Shown piece after piece: positions 32,383 through 44,471 of a DNA stretch of 64,000 bases. Within the stretch, counting starts at the first letter, position 1; each line of letters starts with the position of its first letter. The stretch is taken from positions 1 through 64,000 of the forward strand of contig JAULBX010027938.1 in the NCBI GenBank assembly GCA_032358255.1. The letters run 5' to 3'. The position numbers and the translations under genes are program-made. This DNA comes from Heterotrichella gracilis. Taxonomy: Eukaryota > Sar > Xanthophyceae > Tribonematales > Xanthonemataceae. The notes under the pieces are model-generated. The model ran no database searches, had not been told where the DNA came from, and saw only the letters and a list, made by a program, of their open reading frames with translations.

Positions 32383-34789
32383 TCAGCCCGCCTTGCTCTT
32401 CCCTATCACCCTCAGCAGCCACAGCGACACCACCAGAGACACAAAGTGGGACAGCACGGCGTTGGTGGCGGCCTGCAGGAGAACATACTCATGAAAACCT
32501 TTGCTTATTGTTATTACTATTAATATCATTATTAATTTTATTTTCACTCCATCAGGGACACAAAGTGGGACAGCTCGGCGTTGGTGGCGGCCTGCAAGCT
32601 CGTTAGTTTCAGTTGGGCAAATGAGACGCATATTTGCTTCTTCCATATTCACTTACTTATTACCTATTTATTATCTGTTTAAATAATTACATTAACGATA
32701 TAATGTAATAAACAACAGATGGCATGTAGTGGCAGAACAGGGCTGGCTGGTGCAAGGCATGTAGGGCAGAATTAACTGTTTATTCCATTTCATCCACGCA
32801 CCTGCACGTTGAAGATGTCCAGCGCCAGCACGGGGCTCCAGGCGCCCTGGCCGCTCGCCAGGAAAGGGTTTGCGGTGGCGTTGGTGAGGGTCTTGGCCAC
32901 CAGCGTGCCCACGTTTGCCGACAGGCCGATCAGCACGGCAGAGATGCCCACGATGTTGATGAGGGCGCCCCGCTCAAGGGTCCCCAGCACATCCGACCGC
33001 TTGATCTTGCGCACCCCCTGCAGTAGAGCCCGCAATCAATGGGTGTGAGCTGAGAGATGCCCTCAGCACATGTAAACACGCAAGAGCCCATCAACAGGTT
33101 GTCAGCCAATATGGCCCCGACACATGTGTGAAAAGTTGCGTGTGTTCCAGCAGTCAGCCTTGCCCAAGGATGAGCCACGGCTCTGTAGTACCTTTGGACA
33201 TAACGTCTTTCTGATAAATATACTTTGTATGCCTATTCCAATAAATGCTTAACAATTATCTCCAACAACGTGGTCCACGACTCGTGCAGGTACTGCCGCA
33301 GCCTGGGCACCAGCCGCGTGTAGCGGTAACTCTTAAAACTGCGCCAGAAGCCCAACCCCCGCATCCTTCCCAGTTTTGTATCTTATACATATTTTAGTCG
33401 GGCCAAAAGTAACATATATCCCTCGCACAGTTTCCCAATTTCAAAACCTCCTCCCCACCCCCACCCCCACCCACCTGGTCCAGGGGTGCGCGCACGTACT
33501 CCCTCAGCCTGCGCGCCAGGCGCGTGTAGCCGTATGCCCAGAAGGTGCTGAGGAAGCCAAGTACCACGCCAAACAGGGTGAGGTACAGGGACACCTCGGG
33601 GCCGTTCTGGGGGGCAAGGGCAGGGGGCGGGGTGAGGTGGTGGGGTGAGGATGTGCATAGCATGTGGGGCGCTTCTGGTTGTGGCACATGGGCGGATTGC
33701 AGCTTTGTGAAAGGGTGATGCAAACCCTAGACGACAAATTCAACATCCTAATTCCTACAACTGACTCTTCAAAGTGGTCTGTACCTGCCAGTAACCGCCA
33801 CCGAAGAATAAATGGTTAGACACCACCGTGAAGGTCAGCTGGCACCCTTACCCTAAACCCTAAGCCCTACAGTGATTGCTCACCATGCCCCCCACCTGGG
33901 ACGTGAATGCCACCGAGAACAGCAGGATGGTGGCAGACACCACAGTGAGGGTCAGCTGGCACCAGAAGCTGACCCAGCCGTAGTGGCGGCAGGACTCAGC
34001 GGCGCGCTTCAGGTTCTGCTTGGCCACCTCGCCCACCTCGGCCTCTGGCATGAGCGGTGCAGAAGGGACTGCGGCGTTGGCTGAAACCTGCGGCAGGCAT
34101 GGGGATATGTGAGAGGAGCACGGTGTATGTGAGGTGGGAAGGATATGGGCTACAATGTTCCCTTTTCGTCACTATTTATGAGGTGGAGATCTTTAAGTGC
34201 CATACAGCAGTGCAGGTAACACAGATATCCGACACACAACATGCGTGGGCTTATTCACGTCAATGGTAAGAATTTGCAGCCCACCTAGCCCAACTCAACC
34301 CATCCAGGCTGTGAGGCGAGTCCTAGGGCAAGCGTGGGTCCTAGTGCATGCATATGCATTAGAGATGCATGCATCAGCGCAAGCTGCGGTTATGGCGGGA
34401 TTTGTGCTGCAAGCATAGCCTGGGAGTAGGCTTTCAAGGGCTTGCTCCGGGCACTGTGCAAAGCTGCCTAGCACTAGCAGTAAGCGCGTTAGAAACGAGT
34501 ACCCGACTGGGCGGATTTGACAGCAACAAAGTGCCGTGGTTGCAATAAAAGACGACTTTGATGGATCCCGAAGAACTTACGTGGCCCTTACCTTTACAGC
34601 CGTGGTTCTGGCTTGCCGTGTTGCGGGAACAGCACGCAGCTTCAGTGGCACGCATGCTCCCAAGGTGCACTGCCTGTGAAGGTGCACAGGCAAAGCCCGC
34701 TGGACCAGGCACGTTGCGTGTTTCCTGACGCCTGCGTTCACCCTAATACCAGTGGGTGTACCACAAACTACTCCGCGTGCGGCTTGCAT
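32383..34789 (-). CDS. TIC21: TIC21-like plastid inner-envelope protein (DUF3611)
   Basis: Four-helix plastid inner-envelope protein of the TIC21/PIC1/CIA5 family, assigned to protein import and to iron transport in plants (family knowledge). Five phase-0 exons: 34789-34592, 34087-33896, 33606-33475, 33017-32802, 32472-32383, giving 275 residues, the usual length. The first 66 residues form a typical transit peptide: Arg/Thr/Ala/Val-rich with no acidic residues. Helices: FWCQLTLTVVSATILLFSVAF, YLTLFGVVLGFLSTFWAYGY, INIVGISAVLIGLSANVGTL with VLALDIFNVQ, and HFVSLVVSLWLLRVI. ALDIFNVQAATN is the family signature before the last helix. Start ATG at 34789 is the only ATG before the transit-like region. 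Copies of parts of exons 2, 3 and 5 occur in introns. Confidence 0.92.
32552..32597 (-). repeat. Copy of TIC21-like exon 5 start with acceptor
   Basis: CTTGCAG followed by about 45 bases nearly identical to the exon 5 start (real 32472), encoding AATNAELSHFVSL. Offset about 112 bases. Confidence 0.85.
33275..33360 (-). repeat. Diverged copy of TIC21-like exon 3 end
   Basis: Encodes FWRSFKSYRYTRLVPRLRQYL, compared with real FWAYGYTRLARRLREYV of exon 3. It stays open, but no clean acceptor or donor is visible. Either a decayed duplicate or an old alternative exon. Confidence 0.65.
33815..33848 (-). repeat. Copy of TIC21-like exon 2 fragment
   Basis: CACCGTGAAGGTCAGCTGGCACC matches CACAGTGAGGGTCAGCTGGCACC of exon 2 (33938-33962), in the intron directly downstream and followed by CCCTAAACCCTAA. 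Confidence 0.7.
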
Positions 34790-35896
34790 GGCTTTCCTGT
34801 GAGCAACACTTCCCCAAGGTGGTGCAAGATGGGATGGTTAAAACCACGCAAGAGTGGCTAAACCGAGCGGTGCGCAGTGCAAAACGGCGCAGATAGTATG
34901 AAAAAACGAATATCCCGCGCTGTATCTCCAAACCTAACCTGCACTCAGCAGTAAATGTGGGTGCTAATTAGCATGGGAGCCCCTGCTTGCCCCTCTGGAA
35001 GTGGGTGCGGCCTCTCAGGCTTGATGAGCAGGAGTGCAAGCTCTACCACTGGTAGTACCAGTGTGCAAAACCAACAACAGACCTAGTACCATATGCAACG
35101 ACGTTGTTCTTCATACAAGCTGCACCTTGTTCTCCAACACCCCTGTTGGACCACTGCACGCAAGAAAGGTCAATAGAAAAGTGCGATAATAGTCAAGCCC
35201 TTTCGGGGGCGTCACCAAGGGGCGTCACCACCATGCGTGCGTCATCGTGACGCAATGCATGTCCTCGTCAGCATGCATTTGTCAGAATGTGGTGGCGACT
35301 CCAGTCGAACCGTCGGTTTCGCAGTCACGGTTGTATCACGTGCACCGGGTATGATTTTCAGGACATCCGAAGAGCGTTGTCACACTCTCGTAATCCTAGG
35401 TCATGAGCTGCGATGCCACATCAGCCATGAGCCAATGAGCTGCAAGCGTGTTGGAGGCAAGGTTCGAAACGTTCGTTGCAGTCGTTCGGAACGTTTTCTG
35501 CAAGTAAACGTCTTTCGCACCCAAATGCGTCGCATTAACGCACCAGCACGTCTCAAACCCTGCACAGTGTAACTCCGGACTGCCACACCCGTTCATCCAG
35601 GTGTTGCGTGCGCCCTGTTGGTGTCTGTTTTTCGTTTCGGAGGGGACGCAGCCGTTTCGGAAGTGGGCGTTACATTGGCGGCATTATCCTTGGCTGTTTG
35701 TTAAAGTCTCTGCCGGCGGGGTGGTAGCCTTGATTGCCCTAGGAATACTTGTTTCAAACCAGCCGTTAAGGAGTGGCTTCTACGCAAGTGGGTTGGGGTC
35801 ACTTGTTTTCAAACTCTTGCCTTGACTCCCCGGAAGGTCGTTGGGCACCCAACATCACCCAGCAACGCATATATGCACACAAGCTTGCCTGGCACT
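34790..35896. promoter_or_regulatory. Divergent TIC21-like / Myb-SANT intergenic region
   Basis: 1.1 kb between start codons. No gene seen. Presumed promoters for both; no core element identified. Confidence 0.35.
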
Positions 35897-38800
35897 ATGG
35901 ATGACGACTTTCAGAAGAGTGCAGCACTGTACTATACCCACGAGCTGCAAGCGTGCCTGCAAAACATCCAGCGGTTTGCTACCGGTTTGGGCGCGTTGTT
36001 GGCGGGTGGACCCCCAGGAGGTACGACCAAAGGTGGCTACAACAACCGCGGTTGCGAGATATGTCTTGCCTCCACGACTGTACACCTCTGGTGTATAGCA
36101 AACTTGTGACGAAACTGTGGTGGGCGTCATGATGTTTTTCTGAGGTGTTGGCCAGCCTTCGCAAGCTGCTCCTCAGCTGCCACAGCAACTCCTGACAGTG
36201 CATGTTGCCTGCGGTTTGCTGCTCGACTTGACACTCCTACACCGTGTGCCAACCAATCAAGTCAGCCCTTTGTCATCCTATACCTCTTCCACAGCGGCCT
36301 TCCCTCTCACACCCTTCCCCACGCGCAGATTCGGCGATGATGCACCAGGCGCTATCTGCCTCTCAAGCTGCCAGTGTGCCGTTGCCTGACGGCGTGCCTG
36401 TTCTCCAAGACTACCTGCCGTTTTTGTACGGCGGTAGCTTTCCCCAGCAAGGGGTATCGTCTTCGCCCCTGTTTGCGCTGGAGGACATCCGTGGTGCTCC
36501 TGCCAGGAACACTGTGCTGGTGAGACCCACGATTGCACATGCCAAACGGCAAGAGGCACGTGTGCATCCAGCCACAAACATGTCGTGTCGGTAACGCACC
36601 TCGCCTCACTGCACGGGAACAGTGTGTGTCGAGGGTGGTATGGCTGCCTGCCTCTAGTCTGTCTGTAAGGAGGTTCTGTGGGGATATGACGTGCGTGCAG
36701 GCTGCAGGCTGTCGGTCATGCCGCACCCACTTGCGTCCACCTTTCTGTTTGTTGGCAGTGTGTCATGCACGGAACTTTGACCGGCACCCCATATCACCCT
36801 GTGGGTTGGAGGCGTGTTCTTGCACCGGTGTTGTGGGCAGCGCAGAAATAACCCCGCCATATGCACCCCCTCGGTGTCGCAAGATACACTCGCGCTGTTC
36901 CGTACGCGACAAGTGCACCCCTCGAGGGCCTCGGTCTCTGAGCATATCCCAACGCACGCAAGTTTTCACTTACCAGGGCTGTCCATACTTTCAGGAAGCT
37001 GCGTCACAGATGGTCACCAAGGTTGTTCGACCCATCGCTACCAAGGCGGTGCCTCCAAAGGCCCTCTGCCCACCGGGGGCCGACCCGCTCTCACCGCGCG
37101 GGGCCAACACGCCCCGATACTCCCAAGACTCTGCGCAAAGTAGGTTTGGTAGTTAAACCCTGGCACAGCTCTCGCTCTCGCTCAGCACAGACGCCTGAAA
37201 TTGCTTGCAAGAAAGGTCCGCCCATGCACACATGGCAGGCAAGGTTTCATATGTAAGTAAGTAAGTAAGTATATGCATTCCAGCTTTGAAGCCAGGTTAG
37301 CATATGTACCTACATGATATACGATGTCACCAAGTGCCTGAGCTGTGGTGTGCGTGTGTGTGCAGCCGCTGGAAGGCTGACTGTCTCGCCAGACCGTGGC
37401 ATGCATGGGCATAGCAAACTGCGGCCTAACCAGGACGCCTTAAAGCTCTACTCTGGGATCGATGGGCTGATAGAGGCCATGGAGATTCTTGGTAAGGCGC
37501 CGGCAACCATTTTGGCTAGCACTTACTTCAGCGTAGTATTTTCTCACTTGTATCCTTTCGGCACACACACCGTACACCGTACACAGAACTTGCTAAGCAC
37601 CAATTGCCTTGCGAAGGTAACCAGGTTTCGCATATCCCCTGCAGAAGTAGGTTGTAATGTGCCATGCTATCAATGCACATGTGCGAGAAGCCACAACAAG
37701 CCTTCTGAATATTGACCATCTATCTTCTTGCCTGCAGACCACGAGGGAGGCGGCAAGGCGGCCCGCCAGAGCGCACACTCCCGCTACGTCCAACCCAGCT
37801 CACCAGGCCACTCCGACACCGAGGACACCCTGGCCTTCCCCGGCAGCGCGCGTGCCCTGGCCCCACCACACGCATTCCACCCCTGGTCACTCCATCACCA
37901 GGCACCCCAGGACACCCCCATGGACGCCCCTCCACCACCCTCCCCGGCGCCCAGCCACAGCCACAGCCGGCGCGGCCCCAAAAAGGCAAAGACCGCGGCG
38001 GCGCCCCGCCCTCACTCCACCGCCCTGCGGGTCAAGGCCAAGAGCCGGAAGCCCGTCTGGAACTCCGACGGGTACCAGGGCGACCGCTCCCGCCTGGGCC
38101 ACTGGAGCGTTGCGGACAAGCAGCAGCTGCTGGCAATGGTGGCGGACGTGCGCCCACGTGGGGCCGCGGACTGGGAGGTGAGTAGCTTGCGGGCAAATAG
38201 GGGTGCAACATTACCGGCCTGGATGGGTTGCCGGTGCCATGGTGTGGGTTGCCTTGGTGGCCGAAATGCGCCCCCTGTGGGGGGCGGACTGGGAGGTGCG
38301 CAGCGGGGGGAGACCTGCCAGCAGCCATTCACTCCTAGCCTGGGTGGATGCTCCTTGGCATGCATGCCTGTCGCTTGACACCTTTTGCTGCAAATGCCCA
38401 TGCGTGCTGTACCCTGGGCTTGTGTGTCTTGCTGGTGGGGTTGCATTGCACCTATCTGATCTTCGCATCCTCTAAATTTGCCATCCGCTGAGCTGCATGC
38501 ATGTTGCAGCTTTGGCGTGCGTGCCCCCTGCCAGCGGTGTTGCATCTTCTATGCCGAACGCTGACCTGGCGTTGTCCTTTGCACAGGTCATCGCGGACCG
38601 CCTGGGCCGCTGGAGCCCCTCGGGCGCCTGCGCGGAGCGCATGTACCGCACCCTCACCGACCCCGGCTACGAGAAGGCAGACAACAAGCACGGGCGCCGC
38701 CTCAACCCCCGCAGCCGCACCCCCATGCACGTCATGGCGGAGTACGCCCTCCGCCACCTCCCTGGGGCGCAGGGCAACCTCACGCAGATGTCGGATGTGA

Positions 38801-39003
38801 TTCAGAACTGCGGGCTGTTTGACGACCTGCTGGACGGGAGGACCCGGCCGGGGACCAAGAACTACCCCCGCTGGAAGGACGCGCTGGTGGGGTGCTTCAA
38901 AGTGGGGCGCTACCCGCACCTGTTCAAGACCGACCGCAAGGTGGACGGCCTGACGGTGTACGCGCTGGATGAGGAGGCGTTTGCGCGCGGCAAGAAGCGC
39001 TAA
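35897..39003 (+). CDS. Myb/SANT-domain protein with uncharacterised C-terminal domain
   Basis: Probable nuclear DNA- or chromatin-binding protein. Six phase-consistent exons: 35897-36020, 36329-36519, 36995-37139, 37366-37491, 37738-38177, 38587-39003, giving 480 residues. The first 260 residues are low complexity (Pro, Ser, His), with a basic PKKAKTAA patch that could be a nuclear signal. The SANT/Myb-like repeat runs from GHWSVADKQQLLAMV through RGAADWEVIADRLGRW to ERMYRTL, with the spaced tryptophans expected, and is split by the last intron. The C-terminal 110 residues (VMAEYALRHLPG...WKDALVGCFKVGRYPHLF ending DGLTVYALDEEAFARGKKR) look like a folded winged-helix-sized domain I cannot assign. 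The first four exons rest on phase and composition only; exons 5-6 are strong. The end of exon 5 is duplicated in intron 5. Confidence 0.75.
37247..37305 (+). repeat. Dispersed element copy, diverged
   Basis: GTAAGTAAGTAAGTA followed by ATGCATTCCAGC and AGGTTAGCA, in the Myb-SANT gene intron 3. Confidence 0.6.
38245..38300 (+). repeat. Copy of Myb-SANT exon 5 end with donor
   Basis: Encodes ALVAEMRPLWGADWE then GTGCGC, compared with real AMVADVRPRGAADWE then GTGAGT at 38177. Offset 118 bases. The copy splits the SANT domain at the same place. Confidence 0.85.
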
Positions 39004-41159
39004 AGGGGGAGGGCTATCTGTCTTCCTCCACAAGGTGCTGATGCAGTGGCAGGAAACCCTGGGAGGGTTTTGCCAGCAGCGCAGGGCACTTGGCCACACC
39101 AAAAGTCTGGTACAACACTGGCTGGGGCAGCGCTAGAGCAGCAACGAGTGCCTGCAGGGCGTGCAGTTTTTGACAACGGTTTTCTGAATGGGACCTGTGA
39201 GTGATCGACAGCTGGTGACCAAAGCAGCAGTGACATGCATGGATTAATATTGCGGCATGATGGGTGCATGTGCACCCGACAATTTTGGACAGCTGCATGG
39301 CGGATGGCTCGGTTTTGGAAACACAAATGAACCCACAACATGCTCTCCCACCTTTTTTTGGGCAGATGCTGAAGTCAACCTTTGTACATTTGCTGCTCAC
39401 GCAACGTCAACACAGCGCTAAATTGGTTTTCCTCATGGTGACAACGTTGCATTGAGTCAACTTAGCCATGGGCATGGTCGGGGGTCAGTTCCCCCACCAG
39501 GAAAGCTACCAGCCATGCATGCATTTAGATTTTTATGTCCCACCATGCAATTTTCCTGCGTGCCCCATGCCTGTTTTCCAAGTTGGGCTGGGGCATGGCA
39601 CACATGCACATGAGCGCGCGAGGTACCTCATTTTGAAGCATGCAGTTTTTGCCATCAGCGAACTGCGCAACTTCACCACTCGGTGATTACTCTGTTGTGA
39701 TACCTCTGGTAGTGTTGAGTAGTGGTACTGTAGTATTGTGGGCGCATACGCCCTTGTTCAGTAGATTATTTTGTGAGTAGTCGCGTTTTTTCCGTAGTGA
39801 TTAGTGTCTGTTTGTGTTCATCTGCATCCCTGCTATTTAGACTGTGATTTAGATTCTTTTCTTGTGTAAGGCTGCCAGTGCTGCCAGGTCTAGCTTGCTC
39901 GTCAAGCTGTACAATAATCTATCAGACTTGAACAACATATCCCTGTGAATGTGCATGCGTGAGGGGTGGGTTTTTGTGGGTCAGTATGCTCACATTTTGT
40001 CGCCAGTAACGGTGAAAACTGCTGCCTCTTACAGGCAGGTTGGGGGGGCATAATTTTTTTTCTCCTGTGGCAGCAGGATTGCTTTTTGTGGGGTGGGCAG
40101 GCTGCAATATCGATTGATCGACCCCATTTGTTACCAAGTCTTGACCAAGCTTAAACAAGCAAGCTCCACTAGTTGCGTCAGTTTGTTGCTCCACGTCCTA
40201 GAGCACCTTTATTTTCCGCGCATGCTCGGTATTGCACGTCAGATGGGAGCCGGCCCATGTATCAACAGTCAGAAATATATGGAGGACTGAGCCTCATTGA
40301 AGTGGGCATGCCAACTTGGTGTCAACTTGGGTTTATTGTAACACAGTCTTTGTTAAACAAGTTGATTGAATCTCCTAGGACGTGGAGTTACCGTTGTCTG
40401 GGGAACACAACGCTCTCAAAACTTTTCAAAAGATTTGTTCTCGACCAGCACTAATGAATGGAAATTTTCTTCCATTGCAAATGCGCAGCTGCTGGGCCTG
40501 GCCAGTCATCATTGTTTAAATCTGGCGCAACTCAGTTCAGTGAAACTTTCAGGTATGGTCCGGGATCGGATTCAATCACGGTCCCTGATGATTCATGTGG
40601 TGTCCAGAAATAATATAATTACTGGCAGAATGCTCCATACGGATCAACCGTTGTCATGATATACCTACTAGGAGTGGGCACTGGACACTGTTCTAGCTGA
40701 CTTAGTCTCAGAGACTGAAAACGCAATTGGTTTCGACAACTCTTGTATTGAATAATCGCTGCCAGGCCAACCTCAGAGAATCTGCAGATTACCCTGCATG
40801 ATGCGGTAAATCGCCAATGCCATCCTGCTCCGCACACAGACTCTGTCTGACTCAGAAAAGCTCCATCTACATGGGTTGTGCTACCATCCCACAACACTGA
40901 GTGCGGTACGCCGCGTGCAGTGCATGCTCCACGCCATGTGCAAGTGCCCAAAAGTGTGCCAATCGGCGCGCCCAAATCCCCATGCACATTGTCTACCACA
41001 CTGTGCAGCCATGCTGTGCAGGTCCTATCTTCAATACAATATCCCCCCAATGTCAACGCAAGTGGCACCGAGGCTCAGTATGCTGCATGTGCGGCAATGC
41101 CAATTGCCATTCCCGCCTCCCTCCCCCCTGGATTTGTGTCACCCAGCCCTCCGCGTGCT
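39004..41159. other. Intergenic region, no gene recognised
   Basis: 2.2 kb. More AT-rich than the exons; no linked exons, RNA gene or repeat array recognised. Confidence 0.4.
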
Positions 41160-41479
41160 CGCTAGAATAGGTGCCGGTAGTGCAGGCAGCCATTATGTAG
41201 CAATGTCAAACTTGCACCCCCCACGACCCCCCCGTCCTTCACACCCCACTTAGACCAGGTGGCGAAGTGCGGTCACCTCACCAGCACCCCCACACCAGTC
41301 CCAGCCACCTCCTGGCTAGGTATGCCTGCTTGCAAACCCTGCCCTCTTGCTTTCTTGCCCCCCCTTGCCCCATGTAAAATCACCACCCCAGGCTAATCGC
41401 AGCCTGCTCCTCCGCCCACCAGCACACCCCCAACCGCAACCTGGTTGGGTGTAAAATCGCCACCCCAGCGCACCCCCAC
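41160..41479 (-). repeat. Degenerate copies of DUF212 gene terminal coding end
   Basis: Fragments matching TAG..CAGGTGGCGGTAGTGCAGGCAGCCCACCAGC (real copy 41480-41520) recur near 41168-41195, 41250-41290 and 41395-41440, downstream of the stop in transcript order. Confidence 0.6.
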
Positions 41480-43774
41480 CTAGAACAGGTGGCGGTAGTG
41501 CAGGCAGCCCACCAGCACGCCCACCACCGCCCCCGCCGCCACCTGGCTGGGCGTGTGGCCCAGCATCTCCTTCAGCTTGGTCTCGCTGATGGGGTGGCCC
41601 TCCATCACGTCCTAGCACAGCAAGACTATATGTCAATTCCAACAAACAGAAGGGCACTCCCAGCTGTCATCAACTTATTGCCTTGCCACATTTGGGGCAC
41701 TAGGTCCACAATGCCATGACTGATAGAGTGAGGTAGGCTAATCCTAGCAAAAATAAGAGGTGGGCATGCCAAAACACATCGTAGGGCCTAAGAATGTGGT
41801 GTTTTTCTTGTGTTCTTTGTTATTTTTTACCTGGTTGTTTTGCAGTCGAGCAACAACTCATGGCACAAACTAGCACCTTGCCTATCCTACACACCCTTTC
41901 TTAATGAGGTTGAGCACCTCGGCCTGCTTGCCCTAAAACCTAGACCCTAAAACCCTAATCCCTGATCCTACACCCACCTTCATGATGAGGTTGAGCACCT
42001 CGGCCTGCTTGCCCGCGTGGCGCCTTACCCCCGCTGCGTCATACATCACGATGGAGGTGAAGGACACCGCCAGGGCAAACAGCGGGCTGGCCAGGCTGTA
42101 CTGCAGCGCGATGGCGGTGGTGATGGCCTGGGGGGGTGGGGGGTAGGTGTGGGGAGCATGCGGCTTTGGGGGTTTAAAGGTTTAGGTTTTAGGCTGTACT
42201 GCAGCGCGATGGCGGTGGTTATGGCCTGGGTGGGTGGGGGATGTGGGTGTGAGTGGGTGTGGGGAGCGTGCTTGCAGCAGGTGTGGCTATGGGGATTTAG
42301 GGTTTAGTTTAGGGTTAGGGTTTAAGGTATGGGGAGCATGCACGCAGCAGGTGTGGCTGTGCCCGCAGGCAGGCATGGAACAGGATTGTGCAATTGATGG
42401 AGTTGGCTTGCTGGGTTGTAACAGTTACAATTAGTTCAGGCAGTGAGCTCGAGGGATTTCCCGATGGGGGCAGCTAAACCTTCAGGGAATTGCAGGTAAA
42501 GCATGTGCACGCACCGCAGTGCGGGCCAAGTGTTACGATTTGAGTTTACTTCCCCTAAAGGGTAGATTCAGGATGTCGATGATGTGGCTGGCCCTCTCCT
42601 GCCACCCTGTGCACACCTCCAGGAGGTTCCTGGTTCATAGGATTAACACCCCTGACACCACCCTTTACAAAACCCTAGGCGGAAATGCAGGTCACTTGCA
42701 GGCAAGAGCATTCGCACGCACCGCAGTGAGGGCTGAGTGCGAGGAGGGCATGCCACCAGAGTCGACCATGGCCCGCACATCCCACAGGCCCGTGCGCGCT
42801 CTTCGGGTGAAAATCTGCACAGGCACAACCCAATGAGAAAGCAGCTTGGGTCGCCCATTGCGTACCTGCTTGCTACCGGGCAGACCATGCGGCGAGTGTT
42901 CTGGCATGTGCACAAGAGGCAGTTATGCACTGCTTGCTACCAGGATGTGTGCTGACAGTGGCAACTGTTCTGGCGCATGCACAAGAGACATCGTGCACTG
43001 CCGCAGGCGTCCCAACATTATTACTTCAGCTCCCAAACGTGAGAATATAGTACAAGCAATGCCAGGCCAGATTCGAGTGGCCGCAGCCGGTGCACTGCTA
43101 ACCGGCCTGTACTGCTGGAGTGCACAAGGCCAGTAACTGGCATTGAGGCATTGAGACAACACTCTTACTGCCTGCCATAGACACGTAAGTAATAAATAAC
43201 CTTGAGGAATTGAGCCATTGCCCACGCGGTGAATCCTGCCATGAACACCCTGTTGCTGCCCAGATCAGCCAGGGTGCAGCCTGGGACTGCTGGCATCACC
43301 AGTGCTGAGAACAGCGGGGCTAAGCTGTACTTGCTTGGGAACGTGTGTTGTAGGGACCTGTTGCACAGCACCCAAGTCAACAACCAGCATTGGGATCTAG
43401 CCTCGAGAGGTGATCCGGATGGGGGTGCGGCAACATTAACATGTGCATTACACTGTCGCGGACCGTTGCTGTGCAATACGGGCTTACCGCTGCGTGGCAT
43501 TGAAGCTGGAGTTGATCAGCTGGGCTGCGGTAGCAAAGGCCAGCGAGAGCCGCAGGGGGAGCCAGTGCTTGAACGCTGGCAGTGCTGGCTGCCCATGCTG
43601 GGTTGCACCAGTGTGGCAGCTGGCAGCTAGCAAGCTTGCTGAGGATGAAGCTACCGTGAGGCGTGGCACGAAGGTCCTGCGGCGGTTCAAGTGGGTGCTG
43701 CTGCTGCACTGCAGGCAATGAAGGCTTGCCCTGCCATGCTGGTGGGAGGGCAGCTGAAGGGAATGCTGGAGCAT
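41480..43774 (-). CDS. DUF212 protein (acid phosphatase/haloperoxidase-related)
   Basis: Member of the small membrane family annotated as acid phosphatase/vanadium-dependent haloperoxidase-related (DUF212), found in cyanobacteria and plants; biochemical role not established. Five phase-consistent exons: 43774-43488, 43324-43201, 42814-42722, 42127-41978, 41611-41480, giving 261 residues. The first 90 residues are Ser/Thr/His-rich and acid-poor, consistent with a plastid transit peptide. Family core: FTAWAMAQFLK, then MVDSGGMPSSHSALTA (the conserved GGMPSSHS motif), SIVMYDAAGVRRHAGKQAEV, and LKEMLGHTPSQVAAGAVVG near the C-terminus. The exon 2 donor GTTATT is weak. Start ATG at 43774. Divergent from the small plastid membrane protein gene. 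Exon 4 has partial copies on both sides. Confidence 0.88.
41893..41935 (-). repeat. Copy of DUF212 exon 4 end
   Basis: About 40 bases (AATGAGGTTGAGCACCTCGGCCTGCTTGCCC on the plus strand) repeat the 3' end of exon 4 (real 41978-42015), 85 bases into the following intron, next to AACCCTAA motifs. Confidence 0.8.
42187..42234 (-). repeat. Copy of DUF212 exon 4 start with acceptor
   Basis: About 40 bases repeat the beginning of exon 4 (AITTAIALQYS; real start 42127) with the CCCAG acceptor, 100 bases upstream. Flanked by TTTAGGTTTTAGG and, further out at 42296-42326, a TTTAGGGTT array. Confidence 0.85.
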
Positions 43775-44471
43775 GGTGACAGAAAGGGGTGGGTTTTATA
43801 AAGCTGATAGCTGACTCCCTGCAGTGTATGTACGATTTTCCTCCTGACAGTGGACAGCAGAGGTTAGCTGCTGCTGTGAAGTGGCGTCATACCCTCCGCC
43901 TTCCGGCTTGAGCAAGGGCTTAGTTATCAATCTGGCAGCGGATGCAGTAGGCTTCTGCTGGTACAGAAGGTCACGCCAGATAGAGGCAGCAACAGGAAAC
44001 AGGACGAGTTCCCAAACACTGGCGATAGATGCTCAAGTTGCGCTGTTCAAAAAAGGCACACGGCATAACAATATGCGCTTTCCCTGTGAATGATACCACC
44101 GGTTGGTGCCCACACTCGCTAGCGCAGCGTCGAGGTATATGACGCAGCCAGCTCAGTGATCACCTAACACAGACGACTGAGAAGGGCAAACTAGCGTCCT
44201 AACTAGCGCGAGGTGTTGCAGTTTGTACGGTGGGTGCCTCATACAGTCGCAAGCCAGCCAGTTGCGGGCTGCCTCCACTGCCTGCCCTTCCACGTCAGGT
44301 CTGCAGCAGAGCAAAGAGACTTCGAAGCAAGTCCCACTTATTAGTCCCTAAACGCCTTCACGCCTGCACTTCCTTTAGTTTGTGCAGACACATGTGCACA
44401 CGCAAGGCCTCCTTCATGCAGCTGAGCTGAGCGGATAGCACAGCGCCTTCAGTCACGCACACCCACCCACC
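43775..44471. promoter_or_regulatory. Divergent DUF212 / plastid membrane protein intergenic region
   Basis: 697 bases between start codons of two predicted plastid-protein genes. No gene seen. Shared promoter is inferred from position only. Confidence 0.4.

Noticed and set aside
35455-35480. GGTTCGAAAC, like a tRNA B box
   Set aside because: No A box or acceptor stem at the right distance.
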